64,000 nucleotides of DNA, from positions 62,001 through 126,000 of the forward strand of contig NZ_JAJOYT010000005.1 in the NCBI RefSeq assembly GCF_021290965.1, read 5' to 3'. Shown here one piece after another: positions 34,557-43,862 of the stretch. The translations under genes were made by a program, and so were the position numbers. This DNA is from Rheinheimera faecalis (GTDB lineage: Bacteria; Pseudomonadota; Gammaproteobacteria; Enterobacterales; Alteromonadaceae). The notes beneath the pieces were generated by a model. That model saw only the letters and a list, made by a program, of their open reading frames with translations, searched no databases and was not told the DNA's origin. The first letter of the stretch is position 1; the number at the start of each line of letters is the position of its first letter.

Positions 34557-34916
34557 CTATATAAGGTGTCTAGCGCGACACATAATCTGCTTTAAGTCGT
34601 CCTGACGGGAGTTCAACACCCTGTCTGCACAAATTCCCTATATTTTTACGCAAATTCCCTATATTTTTACGCAAATTCCCTATGAAAATAATTATTCGCG
34701 ATCATCCTGATACTTAGTGGTCCTTCCATGCGCTGTGTAAAATACACATTGTCATCATCTTGATGCTGAAAAAACGTACCGATGCACTGCTGCTTTCCGT
34801 GCCTGCTTTCCGTGTTTTTAAACGTTACTAAATGTAACGGACTTAAATCTACTCCGATTTTTCAGAATGGCAATACAACGGTATAAAAAAAATACAAAAA
34901 AATTGAACTTTTTTGT
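34525..34916 (-). ncRNA. csrC: CsrB/CsrC-family regulatory RNA (CsrA-sequestering)
   Basis: A predicted ~390-nt RNA on the minus strand with no protein frame. It carries ten GGA trinucleotides, the core of CsrA-binding sites. Two sit in short hairpin loops (ATC-AGGAT-GAT; GTC-AGGAC-GAC) and three in AGGGA of a 21-bp tandem repeat. The others are AAGGA, TGGAA, two CGGAAAG and CGGAG. A TATAAT box (34923-34928), two upstream UvrY/GacA-type operators and a strong terminator frame it. Size, GGA enrichment and control signals match CsrB/CsrC/RsmZ RNAs. These titrate CsrA, and the BarA/UvrY system activates them. In E. coli csrC lies between yihA (engB) and yihI; here it lies in the same interval. 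Transcription start and exact ends are predicted. Confidence 0.78.
34630..34684 (-). repeat. 21-bp tandem repeat (2.6 copies) inside the CsrC-type RNA
   Basis: On the plus strand CAAATTCCCTATATTTTTACG is repeated exactly at 34630-34650 (described by its ends CAAATTCCC and TTTTTACG) and 34651-34671, then partly at 34672-34684. Read as RNA on the minus strand, each unit contributes one AGGGA CsrA-type site followed by an A/U-rich spacer. Confidence 0.95.
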
Positions 34917-34922
34917 AATATG

Positions 34923-34928
34923 ATTATA
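34923..34928 (-). promoter_or_regulatory. -10 element of CsrC-type RNA
   Basis: A perfect TATAAT on the minus strand, predicted start near 34916. No good -35 hexamer is seen at the right distance, which fits a promoter that depends on an activator bound just upstream. Confidence 0.6.
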
Positions 34929-34968
34929 AATCAATTGGTTAGGTTGTTGTTTTGTGGTTTTTAGGTCG

Positions 34969-35008
34969 CGTGAGTCATATCTTACAAGGTTGTGAGATAT
35001 ATCTCACA
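34969..35008 (-). promoter_or_regulatory. Tandem UvrY/GacA-type operators
   Basis: Two 18-bp inverted repeats of the form TGTRAG-N6-CTYACA. Site 1 at 34969-34986 (CGTGAGTCATATCTTACA) is near-perfect. Site 2 at 34991-35008 (TGTGAGATATATCTCACA) is a perfect palindrome that extends to 20 bp. Their centres are 22 bp apart, two helical turns, and lie about 61 and 83 bp upstream of the predicted RNA start. This matches the known upstream activating sequence of csrB/rsmY/rsmZ-type genes. Confidence 0.78.
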
Positions 35009-35056
35009 AATAGAACATAATCAGCTGGTGATTGGTGCGGATGGCGTTGCACAGAT

Positions 35057-35082
35057 AAAAAAACCAGGCATGGAGCCTGGCT
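35057..35082 (-). terminator. Rho-independent terminator of cytochrome c4 gene
   Basis: On the minus strand GCCAGGC...GCCTGG forms a stem with a 5-base loop (35064-35069 with 35075-35080), followed by seven T. It lies 20 bp past the cytochrome stop. Confidence 0.9.
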
Positions 35083-35103
35083 TTATGCAGAGTCAAAGAG
35101 CTG

Positions 35104-35730
35104 TTAGTGTAAACCGCCCACATATTTAGATAATATTTCGATATCTTCGTCAGTCAGTTTTTTCGCAACATCACGCATCATGCCATTCATGTCGTTGGCA
35201 CGTGAACCATTACGGAAAGACTCCAGCTGAGTTTTAATATAAGCCGCATGCTGGAATGAAATTTTCGGGAAGCCAGCCAAGCTGTGGCCTACACCCCGTG
35301 GACCATGGCAAGCGATACAGGCAGCAATACCTCGCTCCAGATCACCACCGCGGAATAATTTTTCACCTTTAGCGACCACATCTTCCGGCGTGCTGCCTTC
35401 TTTCATGGTTTGGCTGGAGTAATAAGCCGCCAGATCTTTCATGTCCTGCTCAGATAAAGCTGCAACCATGCCTGCCATCACAGCATTGTTACGGCCTTCT
35501 TTGCCGCCGGTTTTAGCACCTAATTGAAATTCTTTTAATTGCTTAAAAATATAACCAGCATGTTGACCAGCAATTTTCGGATATAAATCTGTTGGGCTGT
35601 TCCCGTCCATGCCATGGCAGGCAGCACAAGTCACGGATTTAGCTTTACCAGCTTCTGCATCCCCATCGGCTGCATAAACTGAACTGATTAACCCTAAAAA
35701 GAGCGTGAGTGGAAGTGCGAATTTTTTCAT
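35104..35730 (-). CDS. Diheme cytochrome c4
   Basis: A periplasmic electron carrier, likely delivering electrons to terminal oxidase (cbb3 or similar). The 208-residue protein has a signal peptide (cleaved after VYA) and two homologous c-type domains with heme sites CAACH and CIACH. Methionines (MAGMVA; GMMRD) are suitable as axial ligands. ATG 35730 is preferred over the open frame starting at 35775 because it begins MKKFALPLTLF, a proper signal peptide, with GGA 8 bp upstream. It lies divergent to engB, as in many marine gammaproteobacteria (from memory), and inserted between engB and the CsrC-type RNA. Confidence 0.92.
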   Translation of the reverse strand: MKKFALPLTLFLGLISSVYAADGDAEAGKAKSVTCAACHGMDGNSPTDLYPKIAGQHAGYIFKQLKEFQLGAKTGGKEGRNNAVMAGMVAALSEQDMKDLAAYYSSQTMKEGSTPEDVVAKGEKLFRGGDLERGIAACIACHGPRGVGHSLAGFPKISFQHAAYIKTQLESFRNGSRANDMNGMMRDVAKKLTDEDIEILSKYVGGLH

Positions 35731-35911
35731 TTTTTTTCCGTCTCTGTCCGCGTTGAACCGCCAGTAATCTGGCAACCAAGTTGAATAACCCTATATTTTA
35801 TGTCTATTTTACACGAATCTTGCACAGATAGAATCCCATAAATCACAGTAAAGCTTCTGTGGATCTTCAGGATCCGTTACACTATAGCCAAATTTACAGC
35901 CGGAGCTGACA

Positions 35912-36526
35912 GTGTACAAAGCGATCATCAATTATCAGAAAGCAACTTTTCTGACCAGTGCCCCTGATATTAAGGCTCTGCCCGCAGATACAGGTATCGA
36001 AGTTGCCTTTGCTGGTCGTTCTAACGCCGGCAAGTCCAGTGCGTTAAATACGCTGACGCGGCAAAATGGTTTAGCCCGTACCAGTAAAACACCAGGTCGT
36101 ACTCAGTTAATTAATACTTTTGCTTTAGCTGAGAATCAGCGCCTGATCGATTTACCTGGCTATGGATTTGCCAAAGTGCCTTTAGCCGTCAAAGAAAAAT
36201 GGCAAAAAGCCCTGAGTGAATATCTGATGAAACGCGAAAGCTTAAAAGGCATAGTGATTTTAATGGATATCCGCCATCCACTGAAAGATTTGGATCAGGA
36301 TTTAATCCATTGGGCAGTGCAAAGTGATTTGCAGGTTTTATTGCTGTTGACCAAAGCTGATAAATTAAGCCCTGGGCCACGTAAAAAAGTATTGCTGGAA
36401 GTAACAGAAGCTTCTATGGCGTTTATGGGTGATGTAACAGTTCAGGTGTTCAGTTCACTGACTAAATTGGGTTTGTCTGAGTTAGAACAAAAACTGGACC
36501 AATGGTACAGCGCAGAACAAGAATAA
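35912..36526 (+). CDS. engB: Ribosome biogenesis GTPase EngB (YihA/YsxC)
   Basis: Essential GTPase needed for 50S subunit maturation. The 204-residue protein carries G1 GRSNAGKSS (residues ~30-40), G2 in SKTPGRTQ, G3 DLPGYG and G4 LTKADKL. Translation starts at GTG 35912 with CGGAG 8-10 bp upstream. The gene is convergent with the RNA genes and polA that follow, and a strong terminator closes it. The neighbourhood (polA, Spot 42, yihI) is the conserved enterobacterial one. Confidence 0.95.
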   Translation: MYKAIINYQKATFLTSAPDIKALPADTGIEVAFAGRSNAGKSSALNTLTRQNGLARTSKTPGRTQLINTFALAENQRLIDLPGYGFAKVPLAVKEKWQKALSEYLMKRESLKGIVILMDIRHPLKDLDQDLIHWAVQSDLQVLLLLTKADKLSPGPRKKVLLEVTEASMAFMGDVTVQVFSSLTKLGLSELEQKLDQWYSAEQE

Positions 36527-36553
36527 GTTTTTACCAAGTCTTAAATTGAGAAA

Positions 36554-36579
36554 AGCAGAGCATAGTCTCTGCTTTTTTT
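36554..36579 (+). terminator. Rho-independent terminator of engB
   Basis: AGCAGAG (36554-36560) pairs with CTCTGCT (36567-36573) around CATAGT, followed by a run of T to 36579. Confidence 0.92.
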
Positions 36580-36703
36580 ATTCGCACTATTTCTGGCTCT
36601 CTTAGGTCTCAATCATTTTTTTCATAAAAATCAGCGCGCACAATAAGCAGCACCCTGGCTAATCAGCTGGAATTGGGTAATGTTGAACATTTTTGCTTGG
36701 TCA

Positions 36704-36804
36704 GAAAAAAGAAAACCGGCCCTTTTTGAGGAGGCCGGTCATAGCAAACGGGGAGAAGCTATTCAATAATTTCAAATCAACAGGGTGTCTTGGATTAACA
36801 AGAC
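36704..36804 (-). ncRNA. Candidate small RNA downstream of spf
   Basis: A predicted ~100-nt RNA on the minus strand. A promoter with TTCAAA (36833-36838), a 16-bp spacer and TATAAT (36811-36816) precedes it. At its 5' end TGTCTTG/CAAGACA forms a perfect 7-bp hairpin (36786-36805). A single-stranded middle follows with a pyrimidine-rich CTTCTCCCCG segment. The end is a strong terminator GACCGGCC...GGGCCGGTTTTC with T-rich tail. No protein frame is present. I do not recognise the RNA. It lies between engB and spf, each with its own terminator, so it is an independent unit. The C-rich segment could pair with ribosome binding sites (inference). Confidence 0.55.
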
Positions 36805-36889
36805 AGAGCCATTATACATGGAATTATGAATGTTTGAAGTATTTGCTCTAAAAAATCTAGTTTTATTTCAGTTTTTCTGATCAGCAGAC

Positions 36890-37008
36890 AAAAAAAACGC
36901 CCCACTGCAAGCAGTGGGGCGGCTAAATAAGCCTTTCTTTCTGGCCACTAAACAAGCGATTAAGCTGATTAGTGCTGAAAGATAGAACATCTTACCTCTG
37001 TACCCTAC
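36890..37008 (-). ncRNA. spf: Spot 42 small RNA
   Basis: Hfq-dependent small RNA that, in E. coli, represses galK and many carbon-uptake genes. On the minus strand the 5' region begins GTAGGGTACAGAGGTAAGAT and continues TGTTCTATCTTTCAG, identical to E. coli Spot 42 as I know it. The 3' end has TTTAGCCGCCCCACTGC-TTGCAGTGGGGCG and a T8 tail, a terminator equivalent to the E. coli one with a different loop sequence. The middle is diverged. Length is about 119 nt against 109 in E. coli. It lies downstream of polA, the conserved position. Confidence 0.97.
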
Positions 37009-37015
37009 GAAATTG

Positions 37016-37043
37016 ATTCTACAAGTGTTGATTAAAAATGCAA
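37016..37043 (-). promoter_or_regulatory. Promoter of spf
   Basis: On the minus strand TTGCAT (37038-37043), a 16-bp spacer and TAGAAT (37016-37021), with the RNA start 7 bp downstream. In E. coli this promoter is repressed by cAMP-CRP; I could not confirm a CRP site here by eye. Confidence 0.8.
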
Positions 37044-37239
37044 GTGAAGAGCTGTAATTAAACTACAAATATTTAGTGAAACCTTCATTAATCTGAAAAA
37101 ATGTAGCTTAATTACCAAAAGAGATTGGTTTTTTTTGCATAGAAATCATACAGATTAGAGTGGAAGTTGCAGGATTTGTGTAATTCAGCACTGTTTTACA
37201 TCGAAGCGATACGACTATGACCGAAGTGATAAGTATGAA

Positions 37240-37265
37240 GAAAAAAGCCCCAAGCAAGTTGGGGC
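37240..37265 (-). terminator. Rho-independent terminator of polA
   Basis: On the minus strand GCCCCAA pairs with TTGGGGC around CTTGC (37247-37265), followed by TTTTTT. It lies ~85 bp after the polA stop and before the spf promoter. Confidence 0.9.
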
Positions 37266-37350
37266 GAAAAATCAAACTACCAGGAATGGGCATTTACACG
37301 CTTAGTAAGACTGGGTGTTTTTTACTAAGTTCAGCACAATTCCATTTTTT

Positions 37351-40128
37351 TTAATGAGCCTGATCCCAGTTGGGGCCAGAACCAGCTTCTGCCAGTAAAG
37401 GCACATCCAGTGATGCTGCAGATTGCATGATTTCAACCAGTTCAGAACTGACCCGCTCCAACTCTTCAGTTTTCACTTCAAACACTAGTTCATCGTGCAC
37501 CTGCATAATCATGGCAACGACACCCTCAGGTTGTTTGTCCTGCCAGGCTGATACTTTAATCATGGCCATTTTAATAATATCGGCTGCAGTACCCTGCATA
37601 GGTGCATTGATGGCCGCTCGTTCGGCACCTTTTTTCCGGGCCATGTTTTTGGCATTAATTTCAGGCAAATACAAACGACGACCAAACAGAGTTTCAACAT
37701 AACCTTGCTCATGCGCCTGAGTGCGGGTGCGTTCCATATAATCCAATACGCCAGGGAAACGTTCGAAGTACAGATCAACATACTGCTGTGCTTCCCCTCG
37801 ACTAATGCCTAACTGGCGTGCCAGACCAAAAGCTGACATGCCATAAATAAGGCCGAAGTTGACGGCTTTAGCGCGACGGCGTTGTTCTGAACTGACCTGG
37901 TCCAGCTCTACACCAAAGACTTCAGCTGCTGTAGCTCTATGGATATCTTTGCCTTGCGCAAAAGCATTGAGCAGAGCAGGGTCACGTGATAAGTGCGCCA
38001 TGATGCGTAGTTCAATTTGTGAATAGTCGATGGCCAAAATGGTTTTACCCGCTTCAGCAATAAAAGCCTGACGAATACGGCGACCTTCTTCACTACGGAT
38101 CGGAATGTTTTGCAGGTTAGGCTCAGTGGAACTTAAGCGGCCAGTGGCAGCAACAGCCTGATGATAAGAGGTATGTACCCGGCCTGTTGCTGGATTGACT
38201 GACAACGGCAGTTTGTCGGTATAGGTGGATTTGAGCTTACTTAAACCCCGGTGTTCCGTAATAAGTTTCGGAAACTCATAATCAAGCGCCAGCTCAGCCA
38301 GTACTTCTTCTGCGGTGGACGGTGTGCCCGTGGGTGTTTTTTTCAGTACAGGTAAACCCATCTGTTCAAATAAGATTTCCTGCAATTGTTTAGGAGATGA
38401 CAGGTTAAATTCTTTACCAGCCATCTGATAGGCTTCCTGCTCTATCTCGCCTATACGTTTGGCTAAATCCAGACTTTGTTGCGCCAGCAGCTTGCCATCA
38501 ATTTTTACCCCAGTGCGTTCCATTTTGGACAAAATTGGCACCAATGGCATTTCGATATCACGGAATACTTTCTGCAAGCCTGAATGTTGCGCAAGCATCG
38601 GCCATAAGGTTTGGTGTAACCGCAAAGTCACATCCGCATCTTCTGCTGCATAAGGCGACGCCTGTTCCAGCGCAATCTGGTTAAAGGTGATTTGTTTAGC
38701 GCCTTTGCCTGCGATGTCTTCAAAGCCTATGGTTTTATGACCAAGGTACTTCAGTGACAAGGAGTCCATATCGTGGCGGGAGGCAACACTATTTACAATG
38801 TAAGACTCGAGCATGGTGTCAAAGCGAATTCCGCGTAGAGTTATGCCATGGCGCGCCAGTACACTTTGATCGTACTTCAGGTTCTGACCTACTTTGGTTT
38901 TGCTTTCATCTTCCAGCCAGTCTTTCAACTGAGCTAACACCCATTCACGGTTCAGCTGTTCAGGCGCGCCGACATAGTCGTGTGCCAGTGGGATATAACA
39001 AGCGTCACCGGCTGCTAAAGCCAGAGAAATACCCACCACATCGGCCTGCATATAATCCAGACTGGTGGTTTCGGTATCAAAAGCCACCAGTTCCACTTCT
39101 GGTAGGCGTTTTAACAGTTGCAGAAAATCAGCTTCGGTTAAAATGCATGGGTAGCTGCTGGTATCAATGCCGCTGGCAGGGATTTCCGCTGGGTGCTCTT
39201 CATTAGTTTTTGCCGCTTCTGTCGCTACTGCTGTTGCAGTATCTTTGCCTGCTAACACTTCACTTAACCAGCGTCTGAATTCACAGGCTGCAAACAGCTC
39301 GGCCAGTTTAGTCTGATCCGGTGTTTTGATATCCAGGCTGTCTGGCTTCAGCGACAATTCGACATCGGTTTTGATGGTGGCGAGCTGATAAGACAGCATC
39401 AACTGATCTTTAAATTCTTCCATTTTGGCTGCTATGGTTTTGCTGCCACGGAAGTTCAGCGCTGCAATCTGATCCAACTGCTGATATAGCTTCTCTATCG
39501 AACCAATACCTTGCAGCAAAGCCATGGCAGTTTTTTCACCTACACCTGGCAAACCCGGAATATTGTCGGCTTTATCGCCCATCAATGCTAAATAGTCGAC
39601 AATCAGTTCTGGCCCTACACCAAACTTTTCGGCAACTCCTGCAGGGTCCAGAATGGTATCAGTCATGGTGTTAATTAAGGTGACATGTTGATCAACCAAC
39701 TGTGCCATATCTTTGTCACCTGTGGATATCAACACATGACGGCCTTGTTGGCTGGCCTGCACTGCCAAAGTACCGATGACATCGTCTGCTTCAACGCCAC
39801 TGATACAGATCAGCGGTAAACCCATAGCCTCAATGATTTGATGTAAAGGTGCAATCTGGCTACGCAAATCATCCGGCATTGGCGGTCGATGGGCTTTGTA
39901 TTCGCTGTACATTTCATTACGGAATGTCGGACCTTTGGCATCAAATACCACTACCATCTGACTGGGTTTATATTGGCGTAATAAACTTTTCAACATGTTG
40001 ACCACGCCATAAATAGCGCCGGTTGCTTCCCCTTTGGAATTGGTCAGGTGTGGTGGTGAATGATAAGCACGAAATAAATAAGAAGAACCGTCGACCAGAA
40101 TAAGAGGATTGTCCGGTATAACAACCAT
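37351..40128 (-). CDS. polA: DNA polymerase I
   Basis: Three-domain repair and Okazaki-fragment polymerase, 925 residues as expected. Residues ~1-290 are the 5'-3' exonuclease ([35 protein letters not shown]). Residues ~330-515 are the 3'-5' proofreading domain with its acidic residues intact ([25 protein letters not shown]). The C-terminal part is the polymerase domain with motif A DYSQIELR, motif [14 protein letters not shown] and motif [14 protein letters not shown] 40128 follows TAGGGA. Two perfect or near-perfect DnaA boxes lie about 110 bp upstream. No frameshift or missing residue seen. Confidence 0.97.
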   Translation of the reverse strand: MVVIPDNPLILVDGSSYLFRAYHSPPHLTNSKGEATGAIYGVVNMLKSLLRQYKPSQMVVVFDAKGPTFRNEMYSEYKAHRPPMPDDLRSQIAPLHQIIEAMGLPLICISGVEADDVIGTLAVQASQQGRHVLISTGDKDMAQLVDQHVTLINTMTDTILDPAGVAEKFGVGPELIVDYLALMGDKADNIPGLPGVGEKTAMALLQGIGSIEKLYQQLDQIAALNFRGSKTIAAKMEEFKDQLMLSYQLATIKTDVELSLKPDSLDIKTPDQTKLAELFAACEFRRWLSEVLAGKDTATAVATEAAKTNEEHPAEIPASGIDTSSYPCILTEADFLQLLKRLPEVELVAFDTETTSLDYMQADVVGISLALAAGDACYIPLAHDYVGAPEQLNREWVLAQLKDWLEDESKTKVGQNLKYDQSVLARHGITLRGIRFDTMLESYIVNSVASRHDMDSLSLKYLGHKTIGFEDIAGKGAKQITFNQIALEQASPYAAEDADVTLRLHQTLWPMLAQHSGLQKVFRDIEMPLVPILSKMERTGVKIDGKLLAQQSLDLAKRIGEIEQEAYQMAGKEFNLSSPKQLQEILFEQMGLPVLKKTPTGTPSTAEEVLAELALDYEFPKLITEHRGLSKLKSTYTDKLPLSVNPATGRVHTSYHQAVAATGRLSSTEPNLQNIPIRSEEGRRIRQAFIAEAGKTILAIDYSQIELRIMAHLSRDPALLNAFAQGKDIHRATAAEVFGVELDQVSSEQRRRAKAVNFGLIYGMSAFGLARQLGISRGEAQQYVDLYFERFPGVLDYMERTRTQAHEQGYVETLFGRRLYLPEINAKNMARKKGAERAAINAPMQGTAADIIKMAMIKVSAWQDKQPEGVVAMIMQVHDELVFEVKTEELERVSSELVEIMQSAASLDVPLLAEAGSGPNWDQAH

Positions 40129-40237
40129 GATAAGGATCCCTAAATGTTTTGCTTAAGCATGCCACAACAGGCCAGGTTCAGCCAGCTGTAGCTTTATTAC
40201 AGACGTGTTCGGGTGATACTTTTTTATACGAAAAAGC

Positions 40238-40258
40238 TGTGGATAACTTTGTGGATAG
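40238..40258 (-). promoter_or_regulatory. Pair of DnaA boxes upstream of polA
   Basis: On the minus strand CTATCCACA (40250-40258) and TTATCCACA (40238-40246) are separated by 3 bp. The second is the perfect consensus DnaA box, the first has one change. They lie ~110-130 bp before the polA start in an otherwise non-coding 557-bp gap (40129-40685), where I see no further gene. The remainder of that gap is AT-rich leader of the cytochrome c5 gene. Confidence 0.6.
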
Positions 40259-40685
40259 ACAATAGGTTACAGCCAGAAAATCTCGGTGAAGAGTCCGGTG
40301 CTAATTGGTTAAGTTACTGTATTCAAAAGAAAAAGAAGGGTAATGCTACAGGTTCCCTTATTGTTTTTCTTATCATTCCATTTTGTGGAAAATTATCTCA
40401 CTTTGGTTTCCTGTCAAATAAGGCGACAGAGTAAGACAATCAAAGTGGGAAAACAGACTACCACAAAGATTTTCTTTGCACAGTCCTGATTTGAATTTTT
40501 TTTAACTGAAAAAAAATGCCTTTCAGATTGATCAGTTATAAGGCGATTTGGACTGCAAATTTTACCCAACTTATTCTGGATTATGGGCTAAGTTAAAAGC
40601 CAACAAATACAGGGGCTTCCACTATGGAGCATCCGGGCGTTATAATACCTTAACTTTTGTATGGCTTATTGACAGGATTATCCAG

Positions 40686-41084
40686 ATGAAAAAACTCACT
40701 TTTGCCTTAGTGCTGATGACAACTGCTGCAATAGCCAACGTTGCTGCACAGGAAGCAGACAACGAAGCAATTAAAAAACGTCTTGAACCCGTAGGTCAGG
40801 TCTACCTGGCTGGCGCAGAGGCAGCAGCGGATACTGGTCCTAAAGGTCCACGCACTGGCGAGCAAGTGTATCAGGGCGCATGTTTTGCCTGTCATGGTAC
40901 TGGTGCTTTAGATGCGCCGAAAAAAGGTGATGCCGCCTGGAAACCTCGTATAGCTCAAGGTATGGATATATTGAAGAAACACGCTATTGAAGGTATCCGT
41001 TCTATGCCTCCTCGTGGTACCTGTGGCGATTGTTCTGATGATGAAATTGAAGCAGCTATCAAGTTTATGACCGAAGGCGTGTAA
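40686..41084 (+). CDS. Monoheme cytochrome c5
   Basis: A periplasmic c-type cytochrome of 132 residues. The signal peptide ends near NVAA, followed by an acidic linker and one heme site CFACH. Methionine in SMPPRG is the likely axial ligand. The two extra cysteines in TCGDCSDDE form the disulfide typical of cytochrome c5. ATG 40686 is chosen because it begins the signal peptide; the frame is open 46 codons further upstream. It is a single gene with its own terminator. It probably acts with cytochrome c4 in aerobic respiration (family knowledge). Confidence 0.92.
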   Translation: MKKLTFALVLMTTAAIANVAAQEADNEAIKKRLEPVGQVYLAGAEAAADTGPKGPRTGEQVYQGACFACHGTGALDAPKKGDAAWKPRIAQGMDILKKHAIEGIRSMPPRGTCGDCSDDEIEAAIKFMTEGV

Positions 41085-41098
41085 AGTTTCTGTTAGCA

Positions 41099-41125
41099 AA
41101 AACGCTGCTATGGCAGCGTTTTTTG
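41099..41125 (+). terminator. Rho-independent terminator of cytochrome c5 gene
   Basis: AAAACGCTGC (41099-41108) pairs with GCAGCGTTTT (41113-41122) around TATG, with the T run continuing to 41124. Confidence 0.93.
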
Positions 41126-41297
41126 TTTCTAATGCCTTATAGATCTAATTGTTATCTTTATAGCTCAATTGCTTATAAGAAGATCTGACCAGCTAACTCA
41201 TTTTGCCTTCCATCTGGTTAAGCTTTGTGCATAATAGAGGTGCTTAAACATCAGCCAGTTTTGGTTGCCTTGCCTTAGATAAGAATAAGAGAAAAAG

Positions 41298-43862
41298 TTG
41301 AAGGATATAACAACTCTGAATAAAGCCCATCACCTTGTGATTAGTCAGTTGCGCCGTTTGCGTAAGCTGGCCGCAGGCTATAAACAGGCTTATATCATTC
41401 AAGGTGCTTTACTCAAGTTGTCAGAATTAGCTTCTGGCATCAAAGACATGCGCGAGTTTTATCCTGCGATTCACCGTTTATTAAACCAGCAACTTAAAGC
41501 CGATAATTTTTATGTAGTGCTCTGTGATCAGGATCAGCAGTTTTTGCTGGAATACTTCGCGGACGAAAAAGACCAACAGGTTTTGTTAGATGCCCCTTCC
41601 GACGCTTTTGCTTCAGGACTGACCGGTTATGTTGCCCGCACTAAACAAGCGCTGTTGTGTGATCAGGACGGCTATCGCCGGCTGGTTGAAACAGGCGATA
41701 TTACGGCGCAGGGTACGGCTTGTCATTACTGGTTAGGCGTGCCTTTGTGCCGTGGTGAAAAAATTATCGGTGTGATGGCGATTCAAAGTTATGACCCGGA
41801 ATGCCATTACAACCAGCATGATTTGGCCTTGATCAGTAGTATTGCTGTTCATACTGTCACAGCTATCGACAGAGTAAAAAGCCGTGAATTGCTGGAGCAA
41901 ACCGTACGTGAGCGTACTCAGCAGTTACGTAATACCAATCAGTCGCTGGAAAAAGAAATCCGCGAGCGTACTAATGCCGAACAACTACAGTCTGCTTTGT
42001 ATAAAATTTCCGAAATGACAGCAAAAAGCACCGACATGATGAGTTTTTATCATGAAGTGCACCAGATTTTGTCTGAATTGATGAAAGCAGATAACTGCTA
42101 CATTGCGTTATTAAATGAAGCGGCTGACCGCTTACATTTTCCATTTTATCTGGACCAGTACACTCCAACGCCCAAAGAGCGTGCTTTGCAAAGTGGCTTA
42201 ACTGAGTATGTGATCCGCTCTGGCGAAGCCAAACTCATCAGCCAGACACAGTTATTGGACTTAATTAAAACTGGTGTGGTAGACAGGGTGCAATCCAGTC
42301 TTGGCCATCATGCCATGTCAACCAGCTGGTTAGGTGCACCTTTATTGGTAGGTGAACAGGTGCTGGGTGTCATTGCACTACAGTGTTATGACAATACCTA
42401 CAGCTACAGCGAGCAAGAGCTGAATCTATTACGTTTTGTGTCGCAGCATATAGCTGTGGCTATCTCCCGCAAACTGTCGACAGAGCAACAAAAACAGCAG
42501 CATGAAGAGCTGGAAAAACGTATTTTTGAGCGTACCCGCGAATTACGCCAAACCAATTTATTTTTGCGTTTGCAGGTGGAAGAGCGGAAAAAAGCCGAAG
42601 AAAAACTCTTTCACGAAGCCAATCATGATGCGTTAACAGGCCTTGCGAACCGTCAGATGTTTTTAATGCAGTTGCGCCAGCGTTTTTCCTATCGGAACCG
42701 CGAAGCCAACCCGCGTTTTGCTTTGCTGTTTATTGATTTAGACCGTTTTAAACTGATCAACGATACCTTGGGCCATCATATTGGCGATTTGTTTTTAATT
42801 GAAGTTAGCCAACGTTTACAACAAACAGTGCGTGAACATGATTTAGTGGCTCGTTTAGGCGGAGATGAGTTTGTCATTTTATTAGGCCAAATCCAAAGTG
42901 ATTTTGATGCTGAAGAAGTGGCAGAACGTTTGATTGAATCTCTGCGCCAGCCGATGATGCTTGAAGGTCAGCAAGTTTGCTCAGGTGCCAGCTTAGGTAT
43001 TGCCTGTTATCACCCTGAATATCAGAATGCCGACGAATTATTACGTGATGCCGATGCGGCTATGTATCAGGCCAAGTCTTTTGGCCGTAACCGTTTTGTG
43101 ATTTTTAATGATTCGATGCGTCAGCAAATGCTGCAGGAACTGGGTCAGGAGCAGGCCTTACAGCAGGCTGTTGATCAACAACAGTTTGCGCCATCCTTCA
43201 GGCCTTTATTACAAGCTGATGCACAAGTCTTGGGTTATCAGGTGCTGTTGAACTGGCAACAGGGTGACGCGGAACAAAAGGCTGAATTAAGCCGTCAGGC
43301 CACTCAGGCCGGTTTAATGCCTGATATTGAACTTGAACTGGTTCGTCAGCTTTGTCAGAAAAATGCCAGCGCAGAAATATTCAGTATTACCCTGGGCAGC
43401 GGCCATCTGAATAATACCTTGCTGTTTGATAAGCTCTGTAATGTATTACGCCATTCGGTCTTGCCTTTGCATCAGTTGTGTATTGGGTTTAACGAAGCGG
43501 ATTTATTGCGTTTAACCACCACTCAACTGGCGAATTTGCATCAATTAAAGCGACTAGGTATTCGCTTGCTACTGGATCAGTTTGCTGCCGAAGTGGCTGC
43601 TTTGGGGTTACTGGTACAGTATCCATTTGATTTTGTGGTGTTAGACACCGCCTTTAGCCGTAGTTTACAGCGCAGTGATCAGCGTAAACAGCTGCTGCAG
43701 GTGCTGTTAAGTCTGGCGCAAACCCACAAATACCGTCTGGTTGCTGCTGTGGCCGAAAATGACGAAAGCCGCACTTACCTGACTCAGCTGGGATGCTGCT
43801 ATTTTGCCGATAGCAGCCCGGTCAGTGAAACCCAATCAGGGCTTTTTCAACAACTGGCGTAA
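41298..43862 (+). CDS. GAF-GAF-GGDEF diguanylate cyclase with degenerate EAL domain
   Basis: A soluble 854-residue signalling protein. Two GAF-type sensor domains (about residues 45-195 and 235-400) are linked by matching coiled coils ([24 protein letters not shown] and [24 protein letters not shown]), which suggests an internal duplication. A GGDEF domain spans ~440-605, with DALTGLANR and the intact GGDEF active site near residue 520, so c-di-GMP synthesis is expected. The last ~240 residues are EAL-like, but the EAL motif reads QVL (GYQVLLNW) and other catalytic acids are not recognisable, so it is probably non-catalytic. Start is TTG 41298. Its 3' end overlaps convergent rep by 27 bp. Confidence 0.87.
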   Translation: MKDITTLNKAHHLVISQLRRLRKLAAGYKQAYIIQGALLKLSELASGIKDMREFYPAIHRLLNQQLKADNFYVVLCDQDQQFLLEYFADEKDQQVLLDAPSDAFASGLTGYVARTKQALLCDQDGYRRLVETGDITAQGTACHYWLGVPLCRGEKIIGVMAIQSYDPECHYNQHDLALISSIAVHTVTAIDRVKSRELLEQTVRERTQQLRNTNQSLEKEIRERTNAEQLQSALYKISEMTAKSTDMMSFYHEVHQILSELMKADNCYIALLNEAADRLHFPFYLDQYTPTPKERALQSGLTEYVIRSGEAKLISQTQLLDLIKTGVVDRVQSSLGHHAMSTSWLGAPLLVGEQVLGVIALQCYDNTYSYSEQELNLLRFVSQHIAVAISRKLSTEQQKQQHEELEKRIFERTRELRQTNLFLRLQVEERKKAEEKLFHEANHDALTGLANRQMFLMQLRQRFSYRNREANPRFALLFIDLDRFKLINDTLGHHIGDLFLIEVSQRLQQTVREHDLVARLGGDEFVILLGQIQSDFDAEEVAERLIESLRQPMMLEGQQVCSGASLGIACYHPEYQNADELLRDADAAMYQAKSFGRNRFVIFNDSMRQQMLQELGQEQALQQAVDQQQFAPSFRPLLQADAQVLGYQVLLNWQQGDAEQKAELSRQATQAGLMPDIELELVRQLCQKNASAEIFSITLGSGHLNNTLLFDKLCNVLRHSVLPLHQLCIGFNEADLLRLTTTQLANLHQLKRLGIRLLLDQFAAEVAALGLLVQYPFDFVVLDTAFSRSLQRSDQRKQLLQVLLSLAQTHKYRLVAAVAENDESRTYLTQLGCCYFADSSPVSETQSGLFQQLA

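Noticed and set aside
34630-34684. Possible CRISPR array from three short direct repeats
   Set aside because: Units are 21 bp and head-to-tail with no spacers, and no cas genes are near. They lie inside the predicted CsrC-type RNA.
34990-35009. CRP or FNR site at the 20-bp palindrome
   Set aside because: The TGTGA and TCACA halves are 8 bp apart instead of the 6 bp needed for CRP, and FNR half-sites are absent. The TGTGAG-N6-CTCACA pattern and the second site fit UvrY/GacA better.
38754-39206. 150-codon open frame on the plus strand inside polA
   Set aside because: It is antisense to an intact, well conserved polA exonuclease region and has no ribosome binding site or recognisable motif.
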